A stretch of DNA of 64,000 bases from Xanthomonas sp. F10 (GTDB lineage: Bacteria > Pseudomonadota > Gammaproteobacteria > Xanthomonadales > Xanthomonadaceae), in assembly GCF_014206815.1 (NCBI RefSeq), contig NZ_JACHNP010000002.1, positions 992,001 through 1,056,000 on the forward strand. The letters run 5' to 3'. This document shows, piece by piece, positions 19,051 to 27,590 of the stretch (position 1 is the stretch's first letter; every line of letters begins with the position of its first letter). Made by a program: the position numbers and the translations under genes. The notes beneath the pieces are model-generated. The model was not told the origin of the DNA. It did no database searches and was given only the letters and a program-made list of their open reading frames with translations.

Positions 19051-19133
19051 GGCGCGTCAGCACTAGCGGAACAGCGGTAGCGTCGGTCAGCAAGTCGTCA
19101 CCACCGCGCAGCGTGCGCATCCCCGCAGCCGCT

Positions 19134-20732
19134 TCACCCTTCCCGCAGCACAGCACGCCCACGGATCAGATCCGCGGCGCGCTCGGCGATCATCATCGTC
19201 GGGCCGTTGGTATTGCCGCTGACCAGGCGCGGCATCACCGAGGCATCGACCACGCGCAGGCCGTCGAGGCCACGCAGGCGCAGCTGCGGGTCGACCACCG
19301 CCTGCGCGTCGCTGCCCATGCGGCAGGTGCCGATCGGGTGATAGATGGTTTCCGCCTTGGCGCGGATGAAGGCGATCAGTCCGGCTTCGTCCAGATCCTC
19401 GCGCGCAGGCAGCAGCGGCGCGCCGCGCCAGGCGTCGAACGCCGGCTGGCGCAGGATGTGCCGCGCCAGGCGCGCGCATTCGACCAGCATGCGCAGGTCG
19501 AAGCCGTCGGGATCGCTCAGGTAGTTGGCCTGGATCCGCGCCGGCGTGCGCGGGTCGGCGTCGTTGAGCGCGATGCGGCCGCGGCTGCGCGGCTGCAGGT
19601 GGCAGGCGTGCAGGGTGAAGCCGTCGCCGGGCAGGCGGTTGCGGCCATGGTCGTCGAGCATGGCCGGCACGAAGTGCAACTGGATGTCGGCACGCGCGTC
19701 CGGCGCCAACGGCGAGCGGATGAAGCCGCCGGCCTCGGCGATGTTGCTGCTGCCGGCACCGCGGTGCCCGCGCAGGAAATAGTCGAAGGCGATCTTGGCC
19801 TGGTTGCGGCGGTCGTAGCTGATGCCCGGGCGGGTGCGGTACAGCGTGCACACGTCCAGGTGATCCTGCAGGTTGGCGCCGACCTGCGGCTGGTCCAGTT
19901 GCACCGCGATGCCATGGCGGCGCAGCGCATCGGCCGGGCCGATGCCCGAGAGCATCAGCACCTGCGGCGAGTTCACCGCGCCGGCGCTGAGCAGCACCTC
20001 GCGCGCGGCGCGCGCCTGCACCTCGCGGCCGTCCTGCGCATAGGCGACGCCGACAACGCGTCCGCCTTCGATCAACAGGCGCAGCACCAGCGCGTCGGTG
20101 ACCACCTGCAGGTTCTCCCGCGCGCGCGCCGGCGCCAGGTAGGCGACCGCGGCCGAACAGCGCGCACCGTCCTTCTGGGTGACCTGGTACAGGCCCACGC
20201 CCTGTTGCTGCGGGCCGTTGAAATCGGGGTTGTGCGGGAAGCCCGCCTCTTGCGCCGCGGCCACGAACACGTCCGAGAGCGGGTTGTGGTAGCGCAGGTC
20301 GGAGACGTGCAGCGGGCCGTCGCTGCCATGCAGCGCATCGCCGCCGCGACTGTTGCATTCGCTGCGGCGGAAGTAGGGCAGCACGCCGCGCCAGTCCCAG
20401 CCGTCGGCACCGCCGGCCGACCAGTCGTCGTAGTCGGCAGGCACGCCGCGCACGTAGCACATCGCGTTGATCGAACTGGAGCCGCCCAGCACCTTCCCGC
20501 GCGGCCACCACAGCCGCCGATCGTTCAAGGCCGGCTCGGCCTCGGTGAGATAGTTCCAGTTGATGCGCCGGTTGTTGGCCAGGCGCGCCAGGCCGGCAGG
20601 CATGTGGATGAAGGGATTGCGGTCGCGCGGGCCGGCCTCGATCAGCAGCACCTTGCAGTCGCGGTCCTCGCTCAGGCGGTTGGCGAGCACGCAGCCGGCC
20701 GAGCCTGCGCCGATGATGATGTAGTCGTACAC
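19134..20732 (-). CDS. GMC-family FAD-dependent oxidoreductase (choline/alcohol dehydrogenase-like)
   Basis: This is a 532-residue flavoprotein. The N-terminal Rossmann motif YDYIIIGAGSAGCVLANRLS binds FAD. The GMC signature WWPRGKVLGGSSSINAMCYV and the second signature LLSAGAVNSPQVLMLSGIGP are present. The C-terminal active-site region reads YHPIGTCRMG (His) and VVDASVMPRLVSGNTNGPTM. It resembles choline, alcohol and PEG dehydrogenases; the substrate cannot be read from sequence. GTG at 20732 is chosen because AGGGGA lies about nine bases upstream and it begins the FAD fold directly. A longer ATG reading (20786) has no such site. It is divergent from the transporter that follows. Confidence 0.9.
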   Translation of the reverse strand: MYDYIIIGAGSAGCVLANRLSEDRDCKVLLIEAGPRDRNPFIHMPAGLARLANNRRINWNYLTEAEPALNDRRLWWPRGKVLGGSSSINAMCYVRGVPADYDDWSAGGADGWDWRGVLPYFRRSECNSRGGDALHGSDGPLHVSDLRYHNPLSDVFVAAAQEAGFPHNPDFNGPQQQGVGLYQVTQKDGARCSAAVAYLAPARARENLQVVTDALVLRLLIEGGRVVGVAYAQDGREVQARAAREVLLSAGAVNSPQVLMLSGIGPADALRRHGIAVQLDQPQVGANLQDHLDVCTLYRTRPGISYDRRNQAKIAFDYFLRGHRGAGSSNIAEAGGFIRSPLAPDARADIQLHFVPAMLDDHGRNRLPGDGFTLHACHLQPRSRGRIALNDADPRTPARIQANYLSDPDGFDLRMLVECARLARHILRQPAFDAWRGAPLLPAREDLDEAGLIAFIRAKAETIYHPIGTCRMGSDAQAVVDPQLRLRGLDGLRVVDASVMPRLVSGNTNGPTMMIAERAADLIRGRAVLREG

Positions 20733-20941
20733 CCGCGGTGTCCCCTGAGTTTCTGGCGCCGACGCTAGTCGCCGAGGATAGAGCATATGCTCGGCGCGGA
20801 CCGCCGCCGGGCGCAGCGCACGTGCGGCGCGGGCGATGGAGGGCGCGCATGCTGGCGGTGTTGCGGTGCATCAGCTACCGTGCGCCTTTTCCGCCCCCGA
20901 AAATCGCCGATGTCCCGTTCCCGCGCCAGGGTCCGCCGCCG

Positions 20942-22288
20942 ATGAGCGCCACCTCGCATGCTCCCGGCGCGCTGGCGCGGCTGCGCGGCGCCCTGCGCGA
21001 TTCGCCACCGCTGGCGTGGGCGTTCCTGTACTTCTTCTCGCTGCTCAGCGGCTACTACGTGCTGCGTCCGGTGCGCGAGGCGATGGGGGCCTCCGCCGAC
21101 GTGGCCGCGGTGTTCCCGCCGGCGATGATCGCGTTCTTCGCCGCGCACGGCATGCCGCTGAAGGAGTTCGCGCTGCAGGTACTGTTCACCTGCACCTTCC
21201 TGATCATGCTGTTGTTGCAGCCGGTCTACGGTGCGCTGGTCAGCCGCTATCCGCGCCGGGTGTTCCTGCCGGTGGTGTACGGCTTCTTCATCGCCACGCT
21301 GCTGCTGTTCTACGTGTTGTTCGACAGCGGCGTGCCCGGGCGCGGCATGGCCTTCTTCCTGTGGATCTCGGTGTTCAACCTGTTCGCGGTGGCGGTGTTC
21401 TGGAGCTTCATGGCCGATGTCTTCAGCAACGCCGAAGCGCGCGCCTGCTATGGCTACATCGGCGCCGCCGGCACGCTCGGCGCGTTCCTGGGGCCGGTCA
21501 TCGCCAGCAGCCTGGTCGAGCGCATCGGCATCGCCAACCTGATGCTGGTGTCGGCCGGCTTCCTGGTGGTCAGCGTGATCTGCCTGCTGCGCCTGCGGCT
21601 GTGGGCGGTCGCCCGCGAACGCGAGCGCGGCGTGGTCGGCGGCGAGGCGCCGATGGGCGGCGACGTGCTGGCCGGGCTGAAGCTGATCGCGCGCGAACCG
21701 CTGCTGCGCTGGCTGGCCCTGATGTCGGTGTTCGGCGTGGGCGTGGGCACCTTGCTGTACAACGAACAGGCGGCGATCGTGCGCCGCCTGTACACCGATG
21801 CGGCGGCCAGTACCGCCTTCTACGCCAGCATCGACCTGGCGGTGAACGCACTGACCTTGGTCCTGCAACTGCTGGTCACCCGCGCGCTGCTGTCGCGCTT
21901 CGGCATCGGGCCGGCGCTGCTCATCCCCGGCTGCGCGATCCTGCTCGGCTATTCGGTGCTGGCGGTTTCGCCGCTGCCGATGCTGGTGGCGGTGGTGCAG
22001 GTGATGACCCGCGCCGGCGAGTTCTCCCTGGCCAAGCCGGCCCGCGAGACCCTGTACACGCGGGTCGGCCGCGAATGGCGCTACAAGGCCGGCGCGGCGA
22101 TCGATACGGTGATCTACCGCGGCAGCGACCTCAGCTTCGCCTGGCTGTACAAACTGCTGTCGGGATTCGGCTCGCAGGTGGTGTTCGTCGCGGGCCTGCT
22201 GGCCGCCTCCGGCATGACCCTGGGCGCGTGGCGGCTGCTGCGCGAGGCGGCCAAGCTGCCGCCGGAACGCACGCCGCCGACGCGCTGA
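20942..22288 (+). CDS. NTP/NDP exchange (TLC-like) or MFS-type membrane transporter
   Basis: This 448-residue polytopic inner-membrane protein has about twelve transmembrane helices. The opening FSLLSGYYVLRPVREAMG is characteristic of the ATP/ADP translocase-like family (COG3202), often annotated simply as MFS. RYPRRVF between helices is reminiscent of the MFS loop motif. The substrate is unknown; free-living bacteria carry these proteins without importing ATP. The ATG at 20942 follows CAGGGTCCGCCG. It may share regulation with the divergent GMC oxidoreductase. Confidence 0.8.
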   Translation: MSATSHAPGALARLRGALRDSPPLAWAFLYFFSLLSGYYVLRPVREAMGASADVAAVFPPAMIAFFAAHGMPLKEFALQVLFTCTFLIMLLLQPVYGALVSRYPRRVFLPVVYGFFIATLLLFYVLFDSGVPGRGMAFFLWISVFNLFAVAVFWSFMADVFSNAEARACYGYIGAAGTLGAFLGPVIASSLVERIGIANLMLVSAGFLVVSVICLLRLRLWAVARERERGVVGGEAPMGGDVLAGLKLIAREPLLRWLALMSVFGVGVGTLLYNEQAAIVRRLYTDAAASTAFYASIDLAVNALTLVLQLLVTRALLSRFGIGPALLIPGCAILLGYSVLAVSPLPMLVAVVQVMTRAGEFSLAKPARETLYTRVGREWRYKAGAAIDTVIYRGSDLSFAWLYKLLSGFGSQVVFVAGLLAASGMTLGAWRLLREAAKLPPERTPPTR

Positions 22289-22370
22289 GGCGGCGCCGCG
22301 GAGCAGGGGACTGGCCGCCCATCGGGACGCTGGCTATGCTGGCGCCCTGTTTCCTGTGCCGGATAGCACG

Positions 22371-22724
22371 ATGATCCTGTTGGCTTCGATCCTGGTGGGC
22401 GCGGTCGCGCTGCTGCACCTGTACATCCTGGTGCTGGAGATGGTCCTGTGGACGCGTCCGCTGGGCATGAAGGTGTTCCGCAACAGCCCGGAGAAGGCGC
22501 AGGCCACGCGCGTGCTGGCGGCCAACCAGGGGCTCTACAACGGCTTCCTCGCCGCCGGCCTGGGCTGGGGCCTGGTCGCGCAGCGGGTCGACGTGATGCT
22601 GTTCTTCCTCGGCTGCGTGGTCGTGGCCGGCCTGTACGGCGGCTGGAGCGTCAGCCGCCGCATCGTGTTCGTGCAGGCGCTGCCGGCGGCGCTGGCCATC
22701 GCCGCGGTGCTGCTGGCCTACTGA
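22371..22724 (+). CDS. DUF1304 small membrane protein
   Basis: A 117-residue protein with four predicted transmembrane helices. The conserved DUF1304 elements are HLYILVLEMVLW, the amphipathic FRNSPEKAQATRVLAANQGLYNGFLAAGL, and the central hydrophobic pairs. Function is unknown. It stands alone between an upstream transporter and a convergent thioesterase. Confidence 0.88.
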   Translation: MILLASILVGAVALLHLYILVLEMVLWTRPLGMKVFRNSPEKAQATRVLAANQGLYNGFLAAGLGWGLVAQRVDVMLFFLGCVVVAGLYGGWSVSRRIVFVQALPAALAIAAVLLAY

Positions 22725-22766
22725 GCCGCACACCGCACACCGCACACCGCACACGCGGCGCAGCGA

Positions 22767-23243
22767 TCAGGCCGAGGTCGACGCGCGTGGCGACACCCAC
22801 ATCGCGATGCGCGCGAAGCACACCACCTGTTCGCGTGCGTCGCGGATCTCCACGCTGACCGGCAGGTCGTAGCCGCGCTCGGCGGCGACGATCGCCACGT
22901 CCGGCGTGGCCACGGCATGCATCGGGCCGAGCGCCTTGCTGCGGTATTCCACCTGCATGCCCTTGGGGATCCAGCGCATCGACGGCGGCAGGCTGGCGTC
23001 GACCAGGAGGCCGCCGGCCAGTTCCGCCAGATTGCACAGCGCGATCGCGTGCACGGTGCCGATGTGGTTGCTGACCCGCCGCCGATGCGCGATGCGCGCC
23101 TCGCAGCGGCCCGGCTGCAGGACGGTGATGCGCGGCGCGATGCTGGCGAAGTAGGGCGCCTTGAAGCAGACCGCGCGGGCGAACAGCCAGGAACCGGCTG
23201 GCCAGCGTTGCATGCGGCGATAGAGCGAAAGCAGTTGGCTCAT
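22767..23243 (-). CDS. DUF4442 / hotdog-fold thioesterase
   Basis: A 158-residue hotdog-fold protein of the DUF4442 (YiiD/PaaI-like) group. RRRVSNHIGTVHAIALCNLAELAGG is the acyl-CoA-binding and catalytic helix region, and MRWIPKGMQVEYRSKA forms the conserved strand. Such proteins hydrolyse acyl-CoA or acyl-ACP thioesters. The ATG at 23243 has GAGGAGACAGCC directly upstream. It is the third gene behind hydrolase and fadE, separated from fadE by a stable hairpin, so a role in fatty-acid turnover is likely. Confidence 0.85.
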   Translation of the reverse strand: MSQLLSLYRRMQRWPAGSWLFARAVCFKAPYFASIAPRITVLQPGRCEARIAHRRRVSNHIGTVHAIALCNLAELAGGLLVDASLPPSMRWIPKGMQVEYRSKALGPMHAVATPDVAIVAAERGYDLPVSVEIRDAREQVVCFARIAMWVSPRASTSA

Positions 23244-23260
23244 GGCTGTCTCCTCAAACG

Positions 23261-23290
23261 CACGACGGCGGACCGAAGTCCGCCGTCGTG
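23261..23290 (-). other. UUCG-tetraloop hairpin between fadE and the thioesterase gene
   Basis: A perfect 13-bp stem (CACGACGGCGGAC) is closed by a TTCG loop when read on the minus strand. C(UUCG)G is among the most stable RNA tetraloops. No T-run follows, and the thioesterase ribosome-binding site starts about eight bases after it. It probably separates the two cistrons by protecting the upstream mRNA 3' end or causing partial termination. Confidence 0.7.
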
Positions 23291-23311
23291 GGTGTCGCAT
23301 GGCCGGGACGA

Positions 23312-25798
23312 TCAGGCCGCTTCGCGCGAATGCCCGTCGTCGGCCGCCGCAGCGGCGCGCTGGTAATAGCTCGCCGAACGCAGCTCGTCGGTGTCGAAGT
23401 CGTCGACACTGATCGTGTCCATGGTGATCTCGCGCAGCTCCTCCAGCTGACGGCGCTCGTCGGCAGACAGCACGCCTTCGCGCACCGCCTCGTCCAGCTG
23501 CGAGGCGAAGTCCAGCGACTCGATGCCCTTGCTCTTGAGCGCCTTCAGGAACTTGCGCTCCACCGGCTCGGCCAGCACCGCCTTGGTCAGGTAGCTGGCG
23601 ATGCGGCCGCCGGGGTTGTTCTCGCACGGGGTTAGGAACACGCCCTGGCCCAGGCGATCGCGGGCTTCGTTCGGCGTCATCAGCAGCGCGGCGACGCGGT
23701 GACCCAGGCGGTCGCCCGGCGCTTCGGCACGGCGGCCCCACGGGAAGATCAGCGCCCACATCAGCCAGCCGACCGGACGGATCGGGAAGTTGCGCAGCGC
23801 CGCCGACAGCGCCAGCTCGATCTTGTGCACGCTGTCGTGGAAGGCCCAGGCCAGCAGCGGCTGGTCGGTGGCCGGTGCGCCATCGTCGTGGTAGCGCTTG
23901 AGCATGGCGCTGGTCATGTAGATGTGGCTCAGCACGTCGCCCAGGCGCCCGGACAGCGACTCCTTGAACTTCAGCTTGCCGCCGAGCATCAGCATCGACA
24001 CGTCGGCCATCAGCGCCAGGTTCGCCGAATAGCGATCCAGCTTGCGGAAGTAGCGGCGGGTGTAGGCATCGCCCGGCGCGGCGCCGATGCGCGCGGCGGT
24101 CAGGCCGAACCACAGCGAACGCACCGCGTTGGAGATGGCGAAGCCGATGTGGCCGAACAGGTTGCGGTCGAACTCGTCGACGCCGGCCTTGTGGTCCGGG
24201 TTGCCGGCGGCCTTCATTTCCTTCATCACCCACGGATGGCACAGGATCGCGCCCTGGCCGAAGATCAGCAGGCTGCGGGTCATGATGTTGGCGCCTTCCA
24301 CGGTGATCGCGATCGGCGCGGCCTGCCAGCTGCGGCCGGCGAAGTTGCGCGGGCCGAGGATGATGCCCTTGCCGCCGACCACGTCCATCACGTCGCTGAT
24401 GACCTCGCGGCTCATCGTGGTGCAGTGGTACTTGGCGATCGCCGACGGCACCGACGGCACGTCGCCGCGGTCCACTGCCGCGGCGGTGGCCTGCGACAGC
24501 GCGCTGATCGCATAGGCCTTGCCGCCGATGCGGGCCAGCGCCTCTTCCACGCCCTCGAAGCGGCCGACCGACAGGCCGAACTGCTTGCGGATGCGCGCAT
24601 ACGCACCGGTGACGACCGCGCCGAACTTGGCGCCGCCGCTGGCGGTGGAGGGCAGGGTGATCGAGCGGCCCACGGCCAGACACTCGTTGAGCATGTTCCA
24701 GCCCTTGCCCACCATCTCCACGCCGCCGATCAACTGGCTCAGCGGGATGAACACCTCGCGGCCGTGGATCGGGCCGTTCTGGAACGGCGAGTTCAGCGGG
24801 AAGTGGCGGCGGCCGATCTCGACCCCGGGGGTCTCGCGCGGCAGCAGCGCCAGGGTAATGCCGATGTCCTTGGTGTCGCCGATCAGGCCTTCCGGGTCGT
24901 ACATGCGGAACGCCAGGCCGACCAGGGTCGCCACCGGGGCCAGGGTGATGTAGCGCTTGTCGAAAGTCAGCTTGACGCCGAGCACGTTGGCGCCGTTCCA
25001 CTCGCCCTTGCAGACGATGCCGTAGTCGGGGATCGAGGTGGCGTCGGAGCCGGCGAACGGACCGGTCAGGCCGAAGCAGGGCACTTCCTGGCCCACCGCC
25101 AGACGCGGCAGGTAGTAGTCCTTCTGCTCCTTGGAGCCGTAGTGCAGCAGCAGTTCGCCCGGGCCCAGCGAGTTGGGCACGCCGACAGTGGAGCTGACCA
25201 CGCTGGAGACCGAGGCGATCTTCTGGATCACCTTGTGATGCGCCAGCGCGGAGAAGCCGAGGCCGCCGTACTCCTTCGGAATGATCATGCCGAAGAACTT
25301 GTTCTTCTTGATGAAGCTCCAGATCTCCGGCGGCAGGTCGGCGTGGACGTGGGTGATTTCCCAGTCGTTGGTCATCCGGCACAGCTCTTCGACCGGGCCA
25401 TCGAGGAAGGCCTGTTCTTCGGCGGTCAGCTGCGGCTTGGGATAGTTCAGCAGCTTCTGCCAATCCGGATCGCCGGTGAACAGTTCGCCTTCGAAACCGA
25501 CCGAACCGGTTTCCAGGGCGATGCGCTCGGTCTGCGACAGCGGCGGCAGCACCTTGCGGAACACCTTCAGCATCGGTGCGGTGAGCAGCGGCTTGCGCAC
25601 GAACGGCAACAGCAGCGGCACCGCGATCACCGCCAGCACGACGGCCGCGACGATGGTGGCGACGTGGCTGGCGCCGAGCAGCCAGCACGCGACCAGCAGC
25701 GTGGCGCTCAACGCGGCCCAGACGGCGAGCCGCATGCGGTGATAGGCGGCGAACGCGCCGGCCAGCAACAACACGAGGAAGGGGGCAATGATGCTCAT
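23312..25798 (-). CDS. fadE: acyl-CoA dehydrogenase FadE (membrane-associated)
   Basis: This 828-residue flavoprotein of the FadE type performs the first step of beta-oxidation (acyl-CoA to trans-2-enoyl-CoA). Two N-terminal hydrophobic stretches (about 3-20 and 28-65) are typical of E. coli FadE (814 aa). The dehydrogenase core contains FFGMIIPKEYGGLGFS, LTGPFAGSDATSIPDYG, KYHCTTMSREVISDVMDVVG and ITVEGANIMTRSLLIFGQGA. The C-terminal DUF1974 domain follows (PLLAWAFHDSVHKIE, ENNPGGRI). The ATG overlaps the stop of the upstream alpha/beta hydrolase by four bases. A TetR regulator is divergent to this operon, so repression relieved by an acyl-CoA or fatty acid is likely. Confidence 0.96.
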   Translation of the reverse strand: MSIIAPFLVLLLAGAFAAYHRMRLAVWAALSATLLVACWLLGASHVATIVAAVVLAVIAVPLLLPFVRKPLLTAPMLKVFRKVLPPLSQTERIALETGSVGFEGELFTGDPDWQKLLNYPKPQLTAEEQAFLDGPVEELCRMTNDWEITHVHADLPPEIWSFIKKNKFFGMIIPKEYGGLGFSALAHHKVIQKIASVSSVVSSTVGVPNSLGPGELLLHYGSKEQKDYYLPRLAVGQEVPCFGLTGPFAGSDATSIPDYGIVCKGEWNGANVLGVKLTFDKRYITLAPVATLVGLAFRMYDPEGLIGDTKDIGITLALLPRETPGVEIGRRHFPLNSPFQNGPIHGREVFIPLSQLIGGVEMVGKGWNMLNECLAVGRSITLPSTASGGAKFGAVVTGAYARIRKQFGLSVGRFEGVEEALARIGGKAYAISALSQATAAAVDRGDVPSVPSAIAKYHCTTMSREVISDVMDVVGGKGIILGPRNFAGRSWQAAPIAITVEGANIMTRSLLIFGQGAILCHPWVMKEMKAAGNPDHKAGVDEFDRNLFGHIGFAISNAVRSLWFGLTAARIGAAPGDAYTRRYFRKLDRYSANLALMADVSMLMLGGKLKFKESLSGRLGDVLSHIYMTSAMLKRYHDDGAPATDQPLLAWAFHDSVHKIELALSAALRNFPIRPVGWLMWALIFPWGRRAEAPGDRLGHRVAALLMTPNEARDRLGQGVFLTPCENNPGGRIASYLTKAVLAEPVERKFLKALKSKGIESLDFASQLDEAVREGVLSADERRQLEELREITMDTISVDDFDTDELRSASYYQRAAAAADDGHSREAA

Positions 25799-26715
25799 GG
25801 GCGTGCTCCGGGGAGGTACTCGGTGACGGCGGACGATGCGCCGGCGCAGGCCGGTGGCAGGGCGTCCAGGTAGTGCAACACAGTGGCGGTAAATGCGGCG
25901 TTGTCGTCGCCGGCCAGCATATGCGTGGCCTCGGGCAGATGCGCATGCTGCGCATGCGGCACCAGCGACAGGAATTCTTCGATGGTCTGCGGCGTGACCA
26001 GGTCGCTGCGGCCGCCGCTGATCAGCAGCAGCGGGCACTGCACGTGCGCGGCGGCCTGCGCGATCGCGCCCTGGTGCTGGTCGCTGTCGCGCGCCAGCTC
26101 TTCGACCAGGCGCGGATCCCAGTGCCAGTACCAGCGGCCGTCGGCGTGCTGGCGCAGCACGCTGCGCAGCGCCTCCGGCGACTTGCGCGCGCGCTGCGGC
26201 AGGTAGGCGGCAATGGCGTCGCCAGCGTCGTCCAGGCTGGCGAAGCCCTGCGGATGTGCGGTCATGAAGGCGAGGATGCGTTCGACCCCGGCCGGCTGCC
26301 AGCGCGGGGTGATGTCCACCAGCACCATCGCGCGGAACAGGCCGGGCCAGCGCGATTCGGCGATCAGCCCGAACAGCCCGCCCATCGAGGCGGCGACCAG
26401 CACCGGCGGCGGCGACATCTCGCCGGCGACCACGATCAGGTCGTCGGTGAACTGCTCGCCCCGATAAGGAAGGTCTGCCGGGTTGCGTGCGGAATCGCCA
26501 TGGCCGCGCGCATCGTAGGCAACGCTGCGGTAGCCGTGCGCCTGCAGCGCCGCGGCGGTCGCCGACCAGGCGTGCCGGGTCTGGCCGAAGCCATGCGCGA
26601 ACAACACCGAACCGGCCTCGCCGGGACCGGTGACGGTCGCGGCCAGCGCCAACTCGCCGGCGCCCGAGAGGGTGGCCGAGGCGGCATGCGGGACAGTGGC
26701 GGATGCGGAAACCAT
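25795..26715 (-). CDS. alpha/beta hydrolase (lipase/esterase-like), first gene of the fadE operon
   Basis: A 306-residue alpha/beta-fold hydrolase. HGFGQTRHAW forms the oxyanion loop, VAYDARGHGDSARN the DxRGxGxS strand, and VLVAASMGGLFG the nucleophile elbow with serine. ISGGRSDLVTP carries the acid and EATHMLAGDDNAAF the histidine. The start at ATG 26715 has no Shine-Dalgarno. A good promoter places transcription start at about this ATG, so leaderless translation is predicted. The stop overlaps the fadE start. It may release fatty acids for FadE; substrate unknown. Confidence 0.88.
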   Translation of the reverse strand: MVSASATVPHAASATLSGAGELALAATVTGPGEAGSVLFAHGFGQTRHAWSATAAALQAHGYRSVAYDARGHGDSARNPADLPYRGEQFTDDLIVVAGEMSPPPVLVAASMGGLFGLIAESRWPGLFRAMVLVDITPRWQPAGVERILAFMTAHPQGFASLDDAGDAIAAYLPQRARKSPEALRSVLRQHADGRWYWHWDPRLVEELARDSDQHQGAIAQAAAHVQCPLLLISGGRSDLVTPQTIEEFLSLVPHAQHAHLPEATHMLAGDDNAAFTATVLHYLDALPPACAGASSAVTEYLPGARP

Positions 26716-26729
26716 ACGAGATAGTATGG
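26712..26729. promoter_or_regulatory. TetR-type operator O1 covering the -10 box and start codon
   Basis: CCATAC-6 nt-GTATGG is a perfect inverted repeat. It overlaps the ATG of the hydrolase (26713-26715) and the -10 TACTAT on the minus strand. Confidence 0.72.
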
Positions 26730-26750
26730 TCGCCCTGCGCGGCATGTCAA
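26715..26750 (-). promoter_or_regulatory. promoter of the hydrolase-fadE operon (leaderless)
   Basis: On the minus strand TTGACA (26750-26745) is followed by 18 bp and TACTAT (26726-26721). Only CTCGT separates the -10 from the ATG, so the mRNA should begin at or next to the start codon. No ribosome-binding site is present. Confidence 0.65.
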
Positions 26751-26765
26751 TACGATGCAGTATGG
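26748..26765. promoter_or_regulatory. TetR-type operator O2 covering the -35 box
   Basis: CAATAC-6 nt-GTATGG is the same half-sites and spacing as O1 with one base changed. It lies 36 bp away centre to centre and overlaps the -35. A third, wider-spaced pair (CATAC at 26816 and GTATGG at 26837) sits in front of tetR and may serve autoregulation. Confidence 0.65.
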
Positions 26766-26854
26766 GTGCGAAAAGCCAATGCTGCCGGGCGTTTGCGCCG
26801 CCCTCGTGAAGGCCACATACTGCAACCGACGTCCCCGTATGGTTAAATCCACGG

Positions 26855-27466
26855 ATGAATACCGCGCCCGCTCCTTCCTCCGACGACGGCACCGCTTCCG
26901 GCGGTGGCCGCAACAACCGGCTCAGTGCCGAAGACTGGGCGCAGGCCGCCCTGGACCTGATCGCCGAACAGGGCGTGAGCGCCGTGGCGGTGGAGCCGCT
27001 GGCGCGGCGCCTGGGCGTCACCAAGGGCAGCTTCTACTGGCACTTCCCCTCGCGCGATGCGCTGCTGCAGGCCGCGTTGGAACGCTGGGAACTGGTCGAG
27101 CAGCAGCAGGTGTTCGGCAGCCTGGAAGAGGTGCCGGATCCGCGCACGCGCCTGCGCGCGCTGTTCCAGTTGGTGGCGCACGAGGTCAAGCCGCATGTCA
27201 TCTACAGCGAACTGTTGAAGGCGCTCGACCATCCCGCGGTGCGGCCGGTGATCGACCGGGTCTCGCAGCGGCGCATGGAGTATCTGATCGCCTCGTTCCG
27301 CCAGGCCGGGCTCAGCCGGACCGACGCGCAACACCGCGCACGGCTGGCCTATGCCGCCTACGTCGGCTTCCTGCAGCTGTCGCTGCAGTTGCACCAGCCC
27401 AAGCAGGCGCGTGAGGACTTCGAGGCCTACGTCGAGCACGTCATCGTGACCTTGATTCCCGGCTGA
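26855..27466 (+). CDS. TetR/AcrR family transcriptional regulator
   Basis: A 203-residue one-component repressor. After a disordered Ser/Gly-rich N-terminus (about 1-22), the helix-turn-helix lies near residues 40-75 (LARRLGVTKGSFYWHFPSRD). The all-helical ligand domain follows, with no closer family signature. The ATG at 26855 is used; a longer start is not supported. It is divergent from the hydrolase-fadE-thioesterase operon, and the intergenic region carries paired CCATAC/GTATGG repeats, so it most likely represses that operon and itself. A fatty acid or acyl-CoA ligand is inferred from the target genes. Confidence 0.9.
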   Translation: MNTAPAPSSDDGTASGGGRNNRLSAEDWAQAALDLIAEQGVSAVAVEPLARRLGVTKGSFYWHFPSRDALLQAALERWELVEQQQVFGSLEEVPDPRTRLRALFQLVAHEVKPHVIYSELLKALDHPAVRPVIDRVSQRRMEYLIASFRQAGLSRTDAQHRARLAYAAYVGFLQLSLQLHQPKQAREDFEAYVEHVIVTLIPG

Positions 27467-27544
27467 TCCCTGCAGCGAGGCGCGTCGGCACTGAACGCCG
27501 GCGCATACCCAGCCAATCGCATGAAAAAGCTGGTTGCATAAAAA

Positions 27545-27566
27545 AACGGCCCCTTTCGGGGCCGTT
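27545..27566. terminator. bidirectional intrinsic terminator
   Basis: A perfect 9-bp stem (AACGGCCCC, loop TTTC) is flanked by an A-run on the left and TCTTGTT on the right. It serves the second TonB receptor on the minus strand (strong U-run) and, more weakly, tetR. Confidence 0.9.
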
Positions 27567-27590
27567 CTTGTTACCGGAACACCGGCGGTA

